Shown here piece by piece: positions 1 to 6,819 of a DNA stretch of 8,592 bases; within the stretch, counting starts at the first letter, position 1, and each line of letters begins with the position of its first letter. The position numbers were made by a program, and so were the translations under genes. The notes under the pieces are model-generated. The model searched no databases and was not told where the DNA came from. It saw nothing but the letters and a program-made list of their open reading frames with translations. Source of the stretch: a candidate division CSSED10-310 bacterium (lineage in GTDB: Bacteria; CSSED10-310; JAFGJC01); contig JAFGJC010000316.1 in assembly GCA_016929305.1 (NCBI GenBank), positions 1 through 8,592 of the forward strand. Reading direction: 5' to 3'.

Positions 1-422
1 ATCCTGAAATTAAATCCACACCGAATGGGAAAAAAATAGCGAAAATGCGTTTAGCGGTAAACGATTACTGGATCAACCGGGCAACGGGAGAACGCAACGA
101 AAGAACTCATTGGTTTTCTTTAAATGCTTGGGACCGCATGGCGGATACATGTGAACGGTTCTTAAAGAAAGGTATAAAAATCGCTGTAAGGGGAAGCCTC
201 GAGTATCAGGAATGGACGACGCAAGATGGTTCCCGACGCAGTAAAATTGAAGTGCGTGTCAGGGAGATGGAAATATTAACACCCAAAGGTACAATGTCAC
301 GAGATCCTGAATCACCTCGAAAATCCCGTAATGAAGTCGAGGATTTTGGTGATTTCACAGATTCGGATTCATCGGATGATGAATCGTTTCCTCCTGTTAC
401 AGATGATGATATACCATTTTAA
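1..422 (+). CDS. ssb: Single-stranded DNA-binding protein SSB (5'-truncated by window edge)
   Basis: Binds and protects single-stranded DNA during replication, recombination and repair, and recruits partner proteins through its C-terminal tip. The reading frame is open from base 3 with no start in view. It begins with PEIKSTPNGKKIAKMRLAVN, which matches the OB-fold region of bacterial SSBs that normally follows about 20 further N-terminal residues ending in a GNL-x-RDPE-type motif. The ATG at base 45 is therefore an internal methionine, not the start. The OB fold continues through ERTHWFSLNAWDRMADTCERF and RGSLEYQEW to about MEILTPKG. The tail is short, polar and acidic, and ends in the canonical tip DDDIPF, which in the family docks SSB-interacting proteins. 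The linker lacks the Gly/Gln/Pro-rich composition of the E. coli protein and holds two acidic clusters. The next gene on the same strand starts 37 bases downstream. Identification is strong; only the N-terminus is missing. Confidence 0.95.
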   Translation, partial: PEIKSTPNGKKIAKMRLAVNDYWINRATGERNERTHWFSLNAWDRMADTCERFLKKGIKIAVRGSLEYQEWTTQDGSRRSKIEVRVREMEILTPKGTMSRDPESPRKSRNEVEDFGDFTDSDSSDDESFPPVTDDDIPF

Positions 423-444
423 ATAGTCCCAAATTTAAAGACAG

Positions 445-450
445 AGGAGA
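445..450 (+). promoter_or_regulatory. Ribosome binding site of the TPR gene downstream of ssb
   Basis: AGGAGA lies 9 bases before the ATG at 460, in the 37-base gap after ssb. This favours the ATG at 460 over the second in-frame ATG at 466. No separate promoter or terminator is apparent in the gap, so the TPR gene may be read through from ssb. Confidence 0.6.
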
Positions 451-459
451 CAAAGCTCT

Positions 460-1956
460 ATGGGCATGTGGCCGAGCTTTATACTAAAGAACAATGATTC
501 CATCAAACCTGATAGGAATTTTAAAAAACGTATCAAGAAACTTGAAAAGCAGTTAAAGCTTCTTAAAAATAAAGAAAATTCCAAAGCAGAAGCAAAGTGT
601 TTTGAGGAAATTGGTTTTTTGTACTTCGATCAAAAACTGTACGATCAAGCTATAGAAAACTGGACCAATGCGCTACGGGTCTACCAGGAAACGAATGATC
701 GCCCTTCAATGGCAGAGTCATATTCGAATATTGGCACAGCTCTCCGACTTAAAAATTCTCTCAGACAAGCCACTTCATTCTATACAAAAGCGCTTGTATT
801 AGACCATGAATTTAACAAGGGTGAAGGCGAGTTGAAAAGTCTTCATAACTTGGGTGGCACCTGGCTGGAACTGGGTGAGTATGAAAACGCTCTGGAAGCA
901 TATAATAATGCCCTGGAAACGGCTCGTCATCATTTGAACAAGACCTGGGAAGCTTTAACATTATACCGTCTTGGCGAAACCTATGAAGCAGGTCATAAGT
1001 TCCTTGAAGCCTTTCGCTTTTATGAAGAAGGGCTTAAAATTGCCGATGCTCTTCATTTTTTGGAAGTTATGACAAGATGTACATTTGGACTGGGAAAGTG
1101 TTATGAAATGCTTGGCGAATATACTCAAAGCCAGCTGTGTTATGAAGACTCCTCTGAAGGAGCAAAAAATCTAAATGATTCTGATATTGAAACTTTAATC
1201 TGGGTTGCTCGGGCTTTTTTGAATATTCATTTAGGTTATCTTGATCAAGCTCGTGAAATGTCAAAAAAAGCACAGGACATCTCCCAAAATGGCAGCATTT
1301 CGATTACTGTAAACATTGAATTGGCGTTATTGCGAGCGAAAATTTATGCTATCCAAGGAATGTGGGAAAAAGTGTTTCGATTGTTGGATGAAGCCGAGAA
1401 GAATGCTGAAAAACTGCCCAATGGATATTATCTTTCGAAAGTTATGCTTCGAAAGGCTGAATTTGAAATCAGTTGCGGACATTATGAAAATGCCCTGGCA
1501 CTTATTTTCCAGATGAATGGGAAATATTCTGAAGGAAAATCAACGCTGATTGATTTCGAGTCATCCCTTTCTTTAGGCCACATTTACCGTGGCTTAAAAA
1601 AAGATGATCAGGCATTAGCAGCAAGAGAAGCTGCCGTATTAAAAGCTCAGGCTTTAGGTTCACCTCAATTTCTCTGGATTTCCCATCATTCGCTGGGCAG
1701 ATTATACCATCAGCAACAGCGCTTTGACGAAGCACGAGATCATTATCAGTCGGCACTTAAATGGATCGATAGAGCTGCTTCCAGCCTGAATCCTGAGGAG
1801 CGCCCTATATTTTTGCACAACAAAGAACGATTGCAGGTATATCAGGATTTCGTAATCCTGCAATTAACAACCGGACACAAGGAAATTGCAGCGAGAACAT
1901 TGAAAAGACTGAACTCAGAAACACTTTATAGAAAAGTTCAACACTTCTTCAAGTAA
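460..1956 (+). CDS. Cytoplasmic TPR-repeat protein with 40-residue periodicity, no effector domain
   Basis: A 498-residue helical-repeat scaffold, presumably for protein-protein interaction; the partner is unknown. There is no signal peptide or membrane segment. Residues 20-40 are strongly basic and could form a short coiled coil. TPR motifs follow at about residues 51, 91, 131, 171, 211, 250, 291, 331, 372 and 412, e.g. LGELGEYENALEAY-like units near 131-150 and LGRLYHQQQRFDEA at 412-425. The repeat is thus 40 residues rather than the standard 34, as in TPR_12/LGN-type proteins. The C-terminal part (about 445-498: NPEERPIFLHNKERLQVYQD, then ILQLTTGHKEIAARTLKRLN) resembles the segment that links TPR arrays to CHAT or other effector domains in signalling proteins. 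Here the protein stops at that point, so it is either a stand-alone adaptor or a shortened relative. It follows ssb on the same strand, but a functional link is not shown. Family assignment is firm; function is unknown. Confidence 0.85.
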   Translation: MGMWPSFILKNNDSIKPDRNFKKRIKKLEKQLKLLKNKENSKAEAKCFEEIGFLYFDQKLYDQAIENWTNALRVYQETNDRPSMAESYSNIGTALRLKNSLRQATSFYTKALVLDHEFNKGEGELKSLHNLGGTWLELGEYENALEAYNNALETARHHLNKTWEALTLYRLGETYEAGHKFLEAFRFYEEGLKIADALHFLEVMTRCTFGLGKCYEMLGEYTQSQLCYEDSSEGAKNLNDSDIETLIWVARAFLNIHLGYLDQAREMSKKAQDISQNGSISITVNIELALLRAKIYAIQGMWEKVFRLLDEAEKNAEKLPNGYYLSKVMLRKAEFEISCGHYENALALIFQMNGKYSEGKSTLIDFESSLSLGHIYRGLKKDDQALAAREAAVLKAQALGSPQFLWISHHSLGRLYHQQQRFDEARDHYQSALKWIDRAASSLNPEERPIFLHNKERLQVYQDFVILQLTTGHKEIAARTLKRLNSETLYRKVQHFFK

Positions 1957-1968
1957 TACTTTAAAAAA

Positions 1969-2733
1969 TTATTGGAGTTTAAACCTTATTTGTATGGTAC
2001 CTTGATCTTTTTGAGCTCCGCTGACAATCTGAAATCGCCATTTCTTTAGATATTCTATGGCAACGTTTTCCAATTCAGGATCTGCGCGTTTGATCGGTAC
2101 GATGTTCCCAACGGTGCCATCCGCATAAACAACAAAACTCAACTGAACCGTTCCGGACGTGTTAGCCACAGGCCTTGGCGCTGGCGGTCGATAGACCACC
2201 ACTCGACGGGAAGCTGGACCTTCAATTTGAATATCGGTTTGTCCCTCCGGCGCAATGCCTGAGAAGTCACTCTGCTTCGGCTGCCAGGCTAAATCAGGTG
2301 GCGATTGTGAAATATGGAATCTCTGTTCACTATCCGAGTCACCTTCCGTCAAACCTTGCAAAGTCGTACCGTACCCGGCAATTTCTGGTAAAAGATCTGC
2401 TGGCAACGTAACTGTGGTCAAGGGTTCTTCAACTGTGAATTCATTTAATCTTTGGGGTAAATTTATTGGTGGTGCAGGAAACAGGGGAGAATCACCTCTC
2501 GGATTAGAATTTTCATCCTTACCACCTGAGTGTTGCGTACCATGTTCCGCCGTATCAATATTTGGTTTAAGCAGAGTGTCCGTGTCTTCAATAACAATAT
2601 CCACCTCCAGCCATTTAGTTTTCTCCACAGATACTAATGACTGCATTTCAGGAAAAAACAACACTAAGAAAAAATGCAAGGCAATCGATACGATATATGA
2701 AAAAACTGTCAGTCGATCACCCAAAAATCTCAT
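1969..2733 (-). CDS. tonB: TonB-family energy transducer
   Basis: Inner-membrane-anchored protein that couples the ExbB/ExbD proton channel to targets across the periplasm. The 254 residues comprise a short cytoplasmic N-terminus, one membrane helix at about 10-28, a long polar linker (about 30-175) and a C-terminal TonB domain (about 177-254). The helix carries Ser16 and His20, the same spacing and numbering as the functionally important Ser16/His20 of E. coli TonB. The C-terminal domain shows VVVYRPPAPRP, then GTVQLSFVVYADGTV and a LKKWRFQ motif before the terminal beta strand, the usual TonB_C pattern. The linker has prolines but no Glu-Pro/Lys-Pro repeats and is acidic, unlike classical TonB. 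The ATG is 3 bases after the exbD stop, and a purine-rich GGAGAGA inside the end of exbD serves as ribosome binding site. It is the last gene of the minus-strand operon. Because TonB paralogues are common, the symbol denotes family rather than orthology. Confidence 0.87.
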   Translation of the reverse strand: MRFLGDRLTVFSYIVSIALHFFLVLFFPEMQSLVSVEKTKWLEVDIVIEDTDTLLKPNIDTAEHGTQHSGGKDENSNPRGDSPLFPAPPINLPQRLNEFTVEEPLTTVTLPADLLPEIAGYGTTLQGLTEGDSDSEQRFHISQSPPDLAWQPKQSDFSGIAPEGQTDIQIEGPASRRVVVYRPPAPRPVANTSGTVQLSFVVYADGTVGNIVPIKRADPELENVAIEYLKKWRFQIVSGAQKDQGTIQIRFKLQ

Positions 2734-2736
2734 GAA

Positions 2737-3153
2737 TCAGTTTCTCTCTCCAGGCTCTTCAATTAATGGAGATGTCGCTATCGTCAACCTTTCAAAGCCG
2801 GCTTTTTTAGCGCAATCCATTATGGTAACAACCAATCCATGCGCAACCGACCGGTCTGCTTTAATAATTAATAGCGATTTATCCTTATAATCGCTCATTT
2901 GTTGTTCCAGATTATCAATATCCACTCGCAGGCGATCAAAATAAACATCACCTTCCGAAGTTACAATTACCTGAGCCATCCGTGTTGATTGTATATCAGC
3001 GCTTATCGCGGAACTTGGCAGTTTGACCATAATACCTGGTTGAAAAACGAAGGAAGTTGAAATCATAAAAAAGATCAAGAGCATCAGAACGACATCGATC
3101 AGAGGTGTCATGTTTAATTCAGGTTTAAGAGAATTTGCCGAGTTGAATTTCAT
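2737..3153 (-). CDS. exbD: ExbD/TolR-family biopolymer transport protein
   Basis: Channel partner of ExbB in the proton-driven complex that energises TonB. The 138 residues have a short cytoplasmic N-terminus, one membrane helix at about 18-36 and a periplasmic domain. The family hallmark LNMTPLIDVVLMLLIFFMI is present, with the essential membrane aspartate at Asp20 (Asp25 in E. coli ExbD). The periplasmic domain (about 60-130) ends with the typical pattern IKADRSVAHGLVVTIMDCAK followed by GFERLTIAT, the fold by which ExbD contacts TonB or peptidoglycan. Length is normal for the family. Its ATG overlaps the ExbB stop as ATGA (a 4-base overlap), a hallmark of translational coupling; the only Shine-Dalgarno-like element is a weak GGA. 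The TonB domain of the next gene, rather than a TolA, favours ExbD over TolR. Confidence 0.92.
   Translation of the reverse strand: MKFNSANSLKPELNMTPLIDVVLMLLIFFMISTSFVFQPGIMVKLPSSAISADIQSTRMAQVIVTSEGDVYFDRLRVDIDNLEQQMSDYKDKSLLIIKADRSVAHGLVVTIMDCAKKAGFERLTIATSPLIEEPGERN
2743..2751 (-). promoter_or_regulatory. Ribosome binding site of tonB inside exbD
   Basis: On the minus strand GGAGAGAGA lies within the codons for the last ExbD residues, ending about 9 bases before the tonB ATG at 2733. It supports that start and coupling of tonB translation to exbD. Confidence 0.5.
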
Positions 3154-3782
3154 GCCGCAATTCCATCATCAAGTGGACCGTCTGTATCAAGTAAATCAAG
3201 TATTTCCGAAGAAGCTTTTTCTAATTCAAGTGTAATTTCTTCCGTCTTCTTGACCAAATAATTGTGAACAACCAGTGTCACAATAGCCACAGCCAATCCT
3301 GCAGCTGTTGTAATCAAAGCTTCCGAAATACCTTTTGACAATTGACTGGGATCGCCTAAAGCCGCCCGTTCCTCCGTAATCTTCTGAAACACATGAATCA
3401 TTCCTGTTACGGTACCCATAAGACCAAGCAGAGGAGATATACTGGCCACAGTAGCTAAAACCCCTAACCCTTTCCTTAATTTGTGATTTGCTTCTCGACC
3501 AGCATTTTCAAAATGTTCCCTAATGACTTCCCTGCGCGATCCAGCTTGATTAAGTCCTTCTCGAATAACATTGATTCCGATTTCTTCACGAGTGCTGCAC
3601 AATTCGATCGCTTTACTAAGATTCCTTTCACGGAGCAACCTAATAACTTCACGAACAAACCCCTCAGGTAAAATCCTGCCACCTTTCAGCCGAAGCCACC
3701 GTTCTATTCCAACGGCAATTGTTACAATTGAGCACAAACCAATAAATATCATCAATGGTCCGCCACTGATCAGGAAATTCAT
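3150..3782 (-). CDS. exbB: ExbB/TolQ-family proton channel protein
   Basis: Inner-membrane subunit of the proton-conducting ExbB-ExbD motor. With the start at 3782 it has 210 residues and three membrane helices: about 9-26, 106-128 and 155-176. Helix 1 is followed by a cytoplasmic helical region (31-105). Helix 2 contains SPLLGLMGTVTGM; Thr124 aligns with the channel Thr148 of E. coli ExbB. Helix 3 contains GISEALITTAAGLAVAI; Glu154 and Thr159 match the conserved Glu176/Thr181 region. The protein lacks the long N-terminal extension seen in some ExbB proteins and ends in a short acidic tail. A strong GGGAGG sits directly against an upstream in-frame ATG (3788), leaving no spacing, but lies 6 bases before the ATG at 3782. 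I therefore chose 3782; the alternative adds only Met-Gly. It starts 16 bases after the secreted TPR gene and overlaps exbD by 4 bases. Confidence 0.93.
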   Translation of the reverse strand: MNFLISGGPLMIFIGLCSIVTIAVGIERWLRLKGGRILPEGFVREVIRLLRERNLSKAIELCSTREEIGINVIREGLNQAGSRREVIREHFENAGREANHKLRKGLGVLATVASISPLLGLMGTVTGMIHVFQKITEERAALGDPSQLSKGISEALITTAAGLAVAIVTLVVHNYLVKKTEEITLELEKASSEILDLLDTDGPLDDGIAA

Positions 3783-3788
3783 TCCCAT

Positions 3789-3794
3789 CCTCCC
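3789..3794 (-). promoter_or_regulatory. Strong ribosome binding site that decides the exbB start
   Basis: GGGAGG on the minus strand, in the 16-base gap after the large TPR gene. It abuts the ATG at 3788 (spacing 0) but is optimally placed, 6 bases away, for the ATG at 3782. It is the strongest Shine-Dalgarno in the minus-strand operon, suggesting that exbB is translated at a higher rate than the TPR genes before it. Confidence 0.65.
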
Positions 3795-3798
3795 ATTT

Positions 3799-6700
3799 CT
3801 ATAATTCCTTCATTGCCTTTAAAACATATTGCGTTTCTTCTTCAGTTGCCGCAAGTTGCAATGCCTTTTGTAATAATCGATGCGCATCGTCCGCATTGCC
3901 ATTCTCTATCTGAATTTCACTGGCTTTTACAAGAGATTCGAATACAGAATCCTGCTGGTCTTTATAAAGATAGCTTATCTTCAAGTAGAGACTAAGCGCT
4001 TCCTGCTTTTGACCCACAGATGCCAGACAGTCTGCCAGACCCAATTGAGCTGAAACACTTACTTTCCGGTCAGACGCCGAACTGGAATACTTGTAGGCTT
4101 CTTGAGCCAATTCAAATTTCTTTTGCTGTTTATATATGTCACCCAACAAAAGGTGTGCTTTAAACGTAAATCCTGAATTTGACGATGATTCTATCAGTTG
4201 CTGTATTAATTTTTCTGCTGTTTCATAATGACCCTGAGAAAAATTGATGTTTGCTGCAAAATACATCGCTTCATCCAAGCGTGGATGCATCGGAAACCTC
4301 TCGATAACGCTGTTAAAATATTGCAAGGCGACATCTTCTTTGTCTTGGTCTAGTGCATGATAAGCAAGCGCAAGCGCTGCATCCGCTGCATAGAGCCCGG
4401 ATGGATGATTTTGATAAAGTTTGGTGAATTCTGAAATAGCAACATCCGTGTTTCCACTTTCCATTAACGTTTGACCCAATCGGAACTGTGTCTGCTGCCT
4501 GTCAATTTTGTCTGAAAAGTCACTCAGCAATGTTTCGAAAATCCGTATCGCATTCTCGTAACGCTTCTGTTCAACAAGAATCTCAGCCGCTCCCGACAAA
4601 CAAAGTGCTGCTTGGATACTTCCTGGATGCTGTGCGGCTGTTTCAAAGCATTCTCCCACATAGTCGTCAAAACGATTTCTTTGGAGAAAAGTTAATCCAA
4701 TAGAATATTGCGCTGTGATGGCTTCCTCAGAATCAGGAAACAATTCAACTAATTGCCGATAAATTTCTTCTGCGGATTCATAATTTTTAAGACTGTATTG
4801 GCAATCCGCTTGTTTAAGAAGGCTTTGAGGTGCACCGATATCTTCGGGTGCATCATGGTATGCCATAGCATAAATCGATGATGCTCTTCGATAATCTCCT
4901 TTTTCTCTGATTAAATCACCCAGCAGGAGACGTGCTTTTTGTCGATATGTTCCATTATTTGCATACATTGTCGCATCTTGCAGAATGCTTTCTGCCTCAT
5001 CATATTCTTCTTGAACCCACTGAATTCTCGCTTTCAGCAATCGTGCCTCAAAAGCTTCGGGATGCAGTGGATACTGTTTGATAACTTTGTCAAAAGTATT
5101 TATTGCAGAAGGGTAATCGTCCAAATTGAAGAATCCTTCAGCTTGCCTCAAAAGCGCTTCAGCATGGTACACCGATTCCGGATACTGCTCAGAGTATTCA
5201 CCAAAAAGGTGTGTCGCTTCTTTCCACTGTTTTAATGCGTGGTAGTTCCAAGCTTTCCCTCTTACTATTTCAGAATTAAGTTCTTTAGATACTTCGGACG
5301 TATCAATCTCATTAAGCATTGCTAGAGATTCCTCATATCTTGCCAATCGATAAAGGATCTCACTGGCATATAATTTGAAAACACCTTTATTCTTCAAGGC
5401 GTTATCGGATATTCCCATCTGTATACATTCATAAGCTTTATTTAAATCACCCCATTTCATCCAGGCAATACCCGAATTTACCCATGCCACACTCGAAAAA
5501 CTGGATCCAGATTCATTCGCAATCGTTTGGAATATCTTAGCACTTTCTTTGTAGGATTTGTTTTGCATGAGTGCTGATGCGGACATGAATAACATTTCAT
5601 CATGATAATCTTGATTCACCGTTTCTTTTGCGGCTGCATTAAACAATTCTGAAGCTCTTTTATATTCTTTTGATTCAAATGCTATCCATCCGCGCGCTTC
5701 CATTTCCCGAGCGAAATCCAAACCTTTAGTCTGTAATACTGCATTAAAATATTGAATCGCTGATTGATTCTTGTTGTTTAGGACAAGCAACTTGCCAGCT
5801 TGAAATAAGGCATCATTGGTTAGTGGATGATCAGGAAATTTATTAATGAGAGTTTCAAAATCCTTGAGCGCTTTATCACTATTATGCAAATCCATATAGC
5901 AAAACGCTCTACCGTAAAGTGCATCTGGTATATGATAATCATCGTCAAAATTAGTGATATATTGAGTATAGTTCTGCATTGCCTGTTCAATCGAACCTAT
6001 AAAATACATATTTTCAGCAATCCAGAATTGAACTCTGGACATATAGGGAAACAACGGATATCCATCTACGATCCCTTGTAATGACTGGAGTGCTTTTTGA
6101 TGTTGATGATAACCATACTCGGTTGCCGCTTCGAGGTACCTTGCATAAGGTGTTAATGGACTATTGGGATACCGATCTCGAAATTGGGTTATCACCTCCA
6201 AAGCTCTATCCAAATTTTTTGATTCAAGATAGATCCACCCGAGCCAGTACGAAGCATATTCAGCCGTTGGATCACTCGGATGCTTTCTCCTTAACAGATC
6301 AAACGCATTTGCCGCGCCAGAAAGATCATTAAGGTTTTGTTTACAGATTCCGATAAAATATAATGCTTTCGGCGCATCTGTTGAATCCGGTGAATCCAGC
6401 GCAATCGGCATCAAATAATTGATTGCTTTTGCCCATTGCTGATTCTGATAGGCTACGGCTGCGCGTTGCAGCTTTCCTTTCGATTTTAAAAATGGTCCAA
6501 ACAGACTAATTAGACAAGGAGATTTTACACTTCCCTCTATCTGTAATTCAGGTGCATTCAGGATTGTTAAAACTTCCGGAAAAGCATTTGGAGATCTTGT
6601 AACGGTACTTGAGACAAGATCTGTATTGCTTTCGATGGACCCATATGGCACAGGTTCTTTCTTCCCGCGGACAAGGTCCGGAGTCGTCGCTCTAATGATG

Positions 6701-6819
6701 ATATCAGGTATCTGTAGATCAAATGTTTTTTCCTGAGCTTTGGAGCATTCCAGAAATAAATTGTAGATCAGACATATAAAAAAAATGAAAAAGTATCCCA
6801 AACTCTTAAGGTTTTTCAT
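3799..6819 (-). CDS. Large secreted periplasmic TPR protein upstream of exbB
   Basis: A 1006-residue helical-repeat scaffold predicted to lie in the periplasm. MKNLK precedes a hydrophobic core (about 7-24) and a probable signal peptidase I site after Ser-Lys-Ala28. The cysteine at 25 lacks a lipobox context (Leu-Glu precede it), so a lipoprotein is unlikely. Mature residues begin with a linker (29-115) containing the TonB-box-like PDIIIRAT at 38-45. From about 118 to the C-terminus the protein is an almost unbroken array of more than 20 TPR/Sel1-like helical pairs. Many are capped by the Tyr/Phe-Pro-x-His/Ser-Pro turn (RYPNSP, KFPDHP, QYPLHP, RFPMHP) typical of periplasmic TPR proteins such as CpoB/YbgF and BamD. 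GGGA at 6827-6830 is 7 bases from the ATG at 6819. The ATG at 6822 and TTG at 6825 are too close, so 6819 is preferred. It overlaps the previous gene by 14 bases. A role as periplasmic partner of the ExbB-ExbD-TonB motor is inferred from position only. Confidence 0.88.
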   Translation of the reverse strand: MKNLKSLGYFFIFFICLIYNLFLECSKAQEKTFDLQIPDIIIRATTPDLVRGKKEPVPYGSIESNTDLVSSTVTRSPNAFPEVLTILNAPELQIEGSVKSPCLISLFGPFLKSKGKLQRAAVAYQNQQWAKAINYLMPIALDSPDSTDAPKALYFIGICKQNLNDLSGAANAFDLLRRKHPSDPTAEYASYWLGWIYLESKNLDRALEVITQFRDRYPNSPLTPYARYLEAATEYGYHQHQKALQSLQGIVDGYPLFPYMSRVQFWIAENMYFIGSIEQAMQNYTQYITNFDDDYHIPDALYGRAFCYMDLHNSDKALKDFETLINKFPDHPLTNDALFQAGKLLVLNNKNQSAIQYFNAVLQTKGLDFAREMEARGWIAFESKEYKRASELFNAAAKETVNQDYHDEMLFMSASALMQNKSYKESAKIFQTIANESGSSFSSVAWVNSGIAWMKWGDLNKAYECIQMGISDNALKNKGVFKLYASEILYRLARYEESLAMLNEIDTSEVSKELNSEIVRGKAWNYHALKQWKEATHLFGEYSEQYPESVYHAEALLRQAEGFFNLDDYPSAINTFDKVIKQYPLHPEAFEARLLKARIQWVQEEYDEAESILQDATMYANNGTYRQKARLLLGDLIREKGDYRRASSIYAMAYHDAPEDIGAPQSLLKQADCQYSLKNYESAEEIYRQLVELFPDSEEAITAQYSIGLTFLQRNRFDDYVGECFETAAQHPGSIQAALCLSGAAEILVEQKRYENAIRIFETLLSDFSDKIDRQQTQFRLGQTLMESGNTDVAISEFTKLYQNHPSGLYAADAALALAYHALDQDKEDVALQYFNSVIERFPMHPRLDEAMYFAANINFSQGHYETAEKLIQQLIESSSNSGFTFKAHLLLGDIYKQQKKFELAQEAYKYSSSASDRKVSVSAQLGLADCLASVGQKQEALSLYLKISYLYKDQQDSVFESLVKASEIQIENGNADDAHRLLQKALQLAATEEETQYVLKAMKEL
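6685..6708 (-). other. TonB-box-like segment in the secreted TPR protein
   Basis: Codons for residues 38-45, PDIIIRAT, about ten residues after the predicted signal-peptide cleavage. Known TonB boxes near the N-terminus of mature receptors read, for example, SPDTLVVTA in BtuB: an acidic residue followed by a run of aliphatic residues and a small residue. The resemblance is in pattern and position; it is short and could be chance. Confidence 0.3.
6736..6819 (-). other. Signal peptide of the large TPR protein
   Basis: Residues 1-28: positive N-region with lysines at 2 and 5, a very hydrophobic core rich in Phe, Ile and Leu, then Ser-Lys-Ala before Gln29. This is a Sec/signal peptidase I pattern and places the TPR array outside the cytoplasm. 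Confidence 0.75.

Noticed and set aside
45..422. ATG at 45 as the start of the ssb gene
   Set aside because: The frame is open upstream to base 3 and encodes conserved SSB residues (PEIKSTPNGKK). Starting at 45 would delete part of the OB fold.
1951..1968. Intrinsic terminator between the convergent genes
   Set aside because: The only stem is 4 AT-rich base pairs and no T-tract follows on either strand, so it is too weak to annotate.
2255..2890. A 211-codon plus-strand open frame antisense to tonB and exbD
   Set aside because: It lies wholly opposite two well-supported genes, has Cys/Ser-rich composition without any recognisable domain, and has no convincing ribosome binding site. It is most likely a shadow of the real genes.
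3150..3153. TolQ-TolR (Tol-Pal) rather than ExbB-ExbD
   Set aside because: The third gene has a TonB-type C-terminal domain and the Ser16/His20 membrane motif, not a TolA, and no tolB or pal is in view. ExbB/ExbD is the better reading, though the families are close.
6736..6819. Large TPR protein as an outer-membrane lipoprotein (Cys25)
   Set aside because: The residues before the cysteine are Phe-Leu-Glu. A glutamate at -1 does not fit a lipobox, whereas Ser-Lys-Ala followed by Gln fits signal peptidase I.
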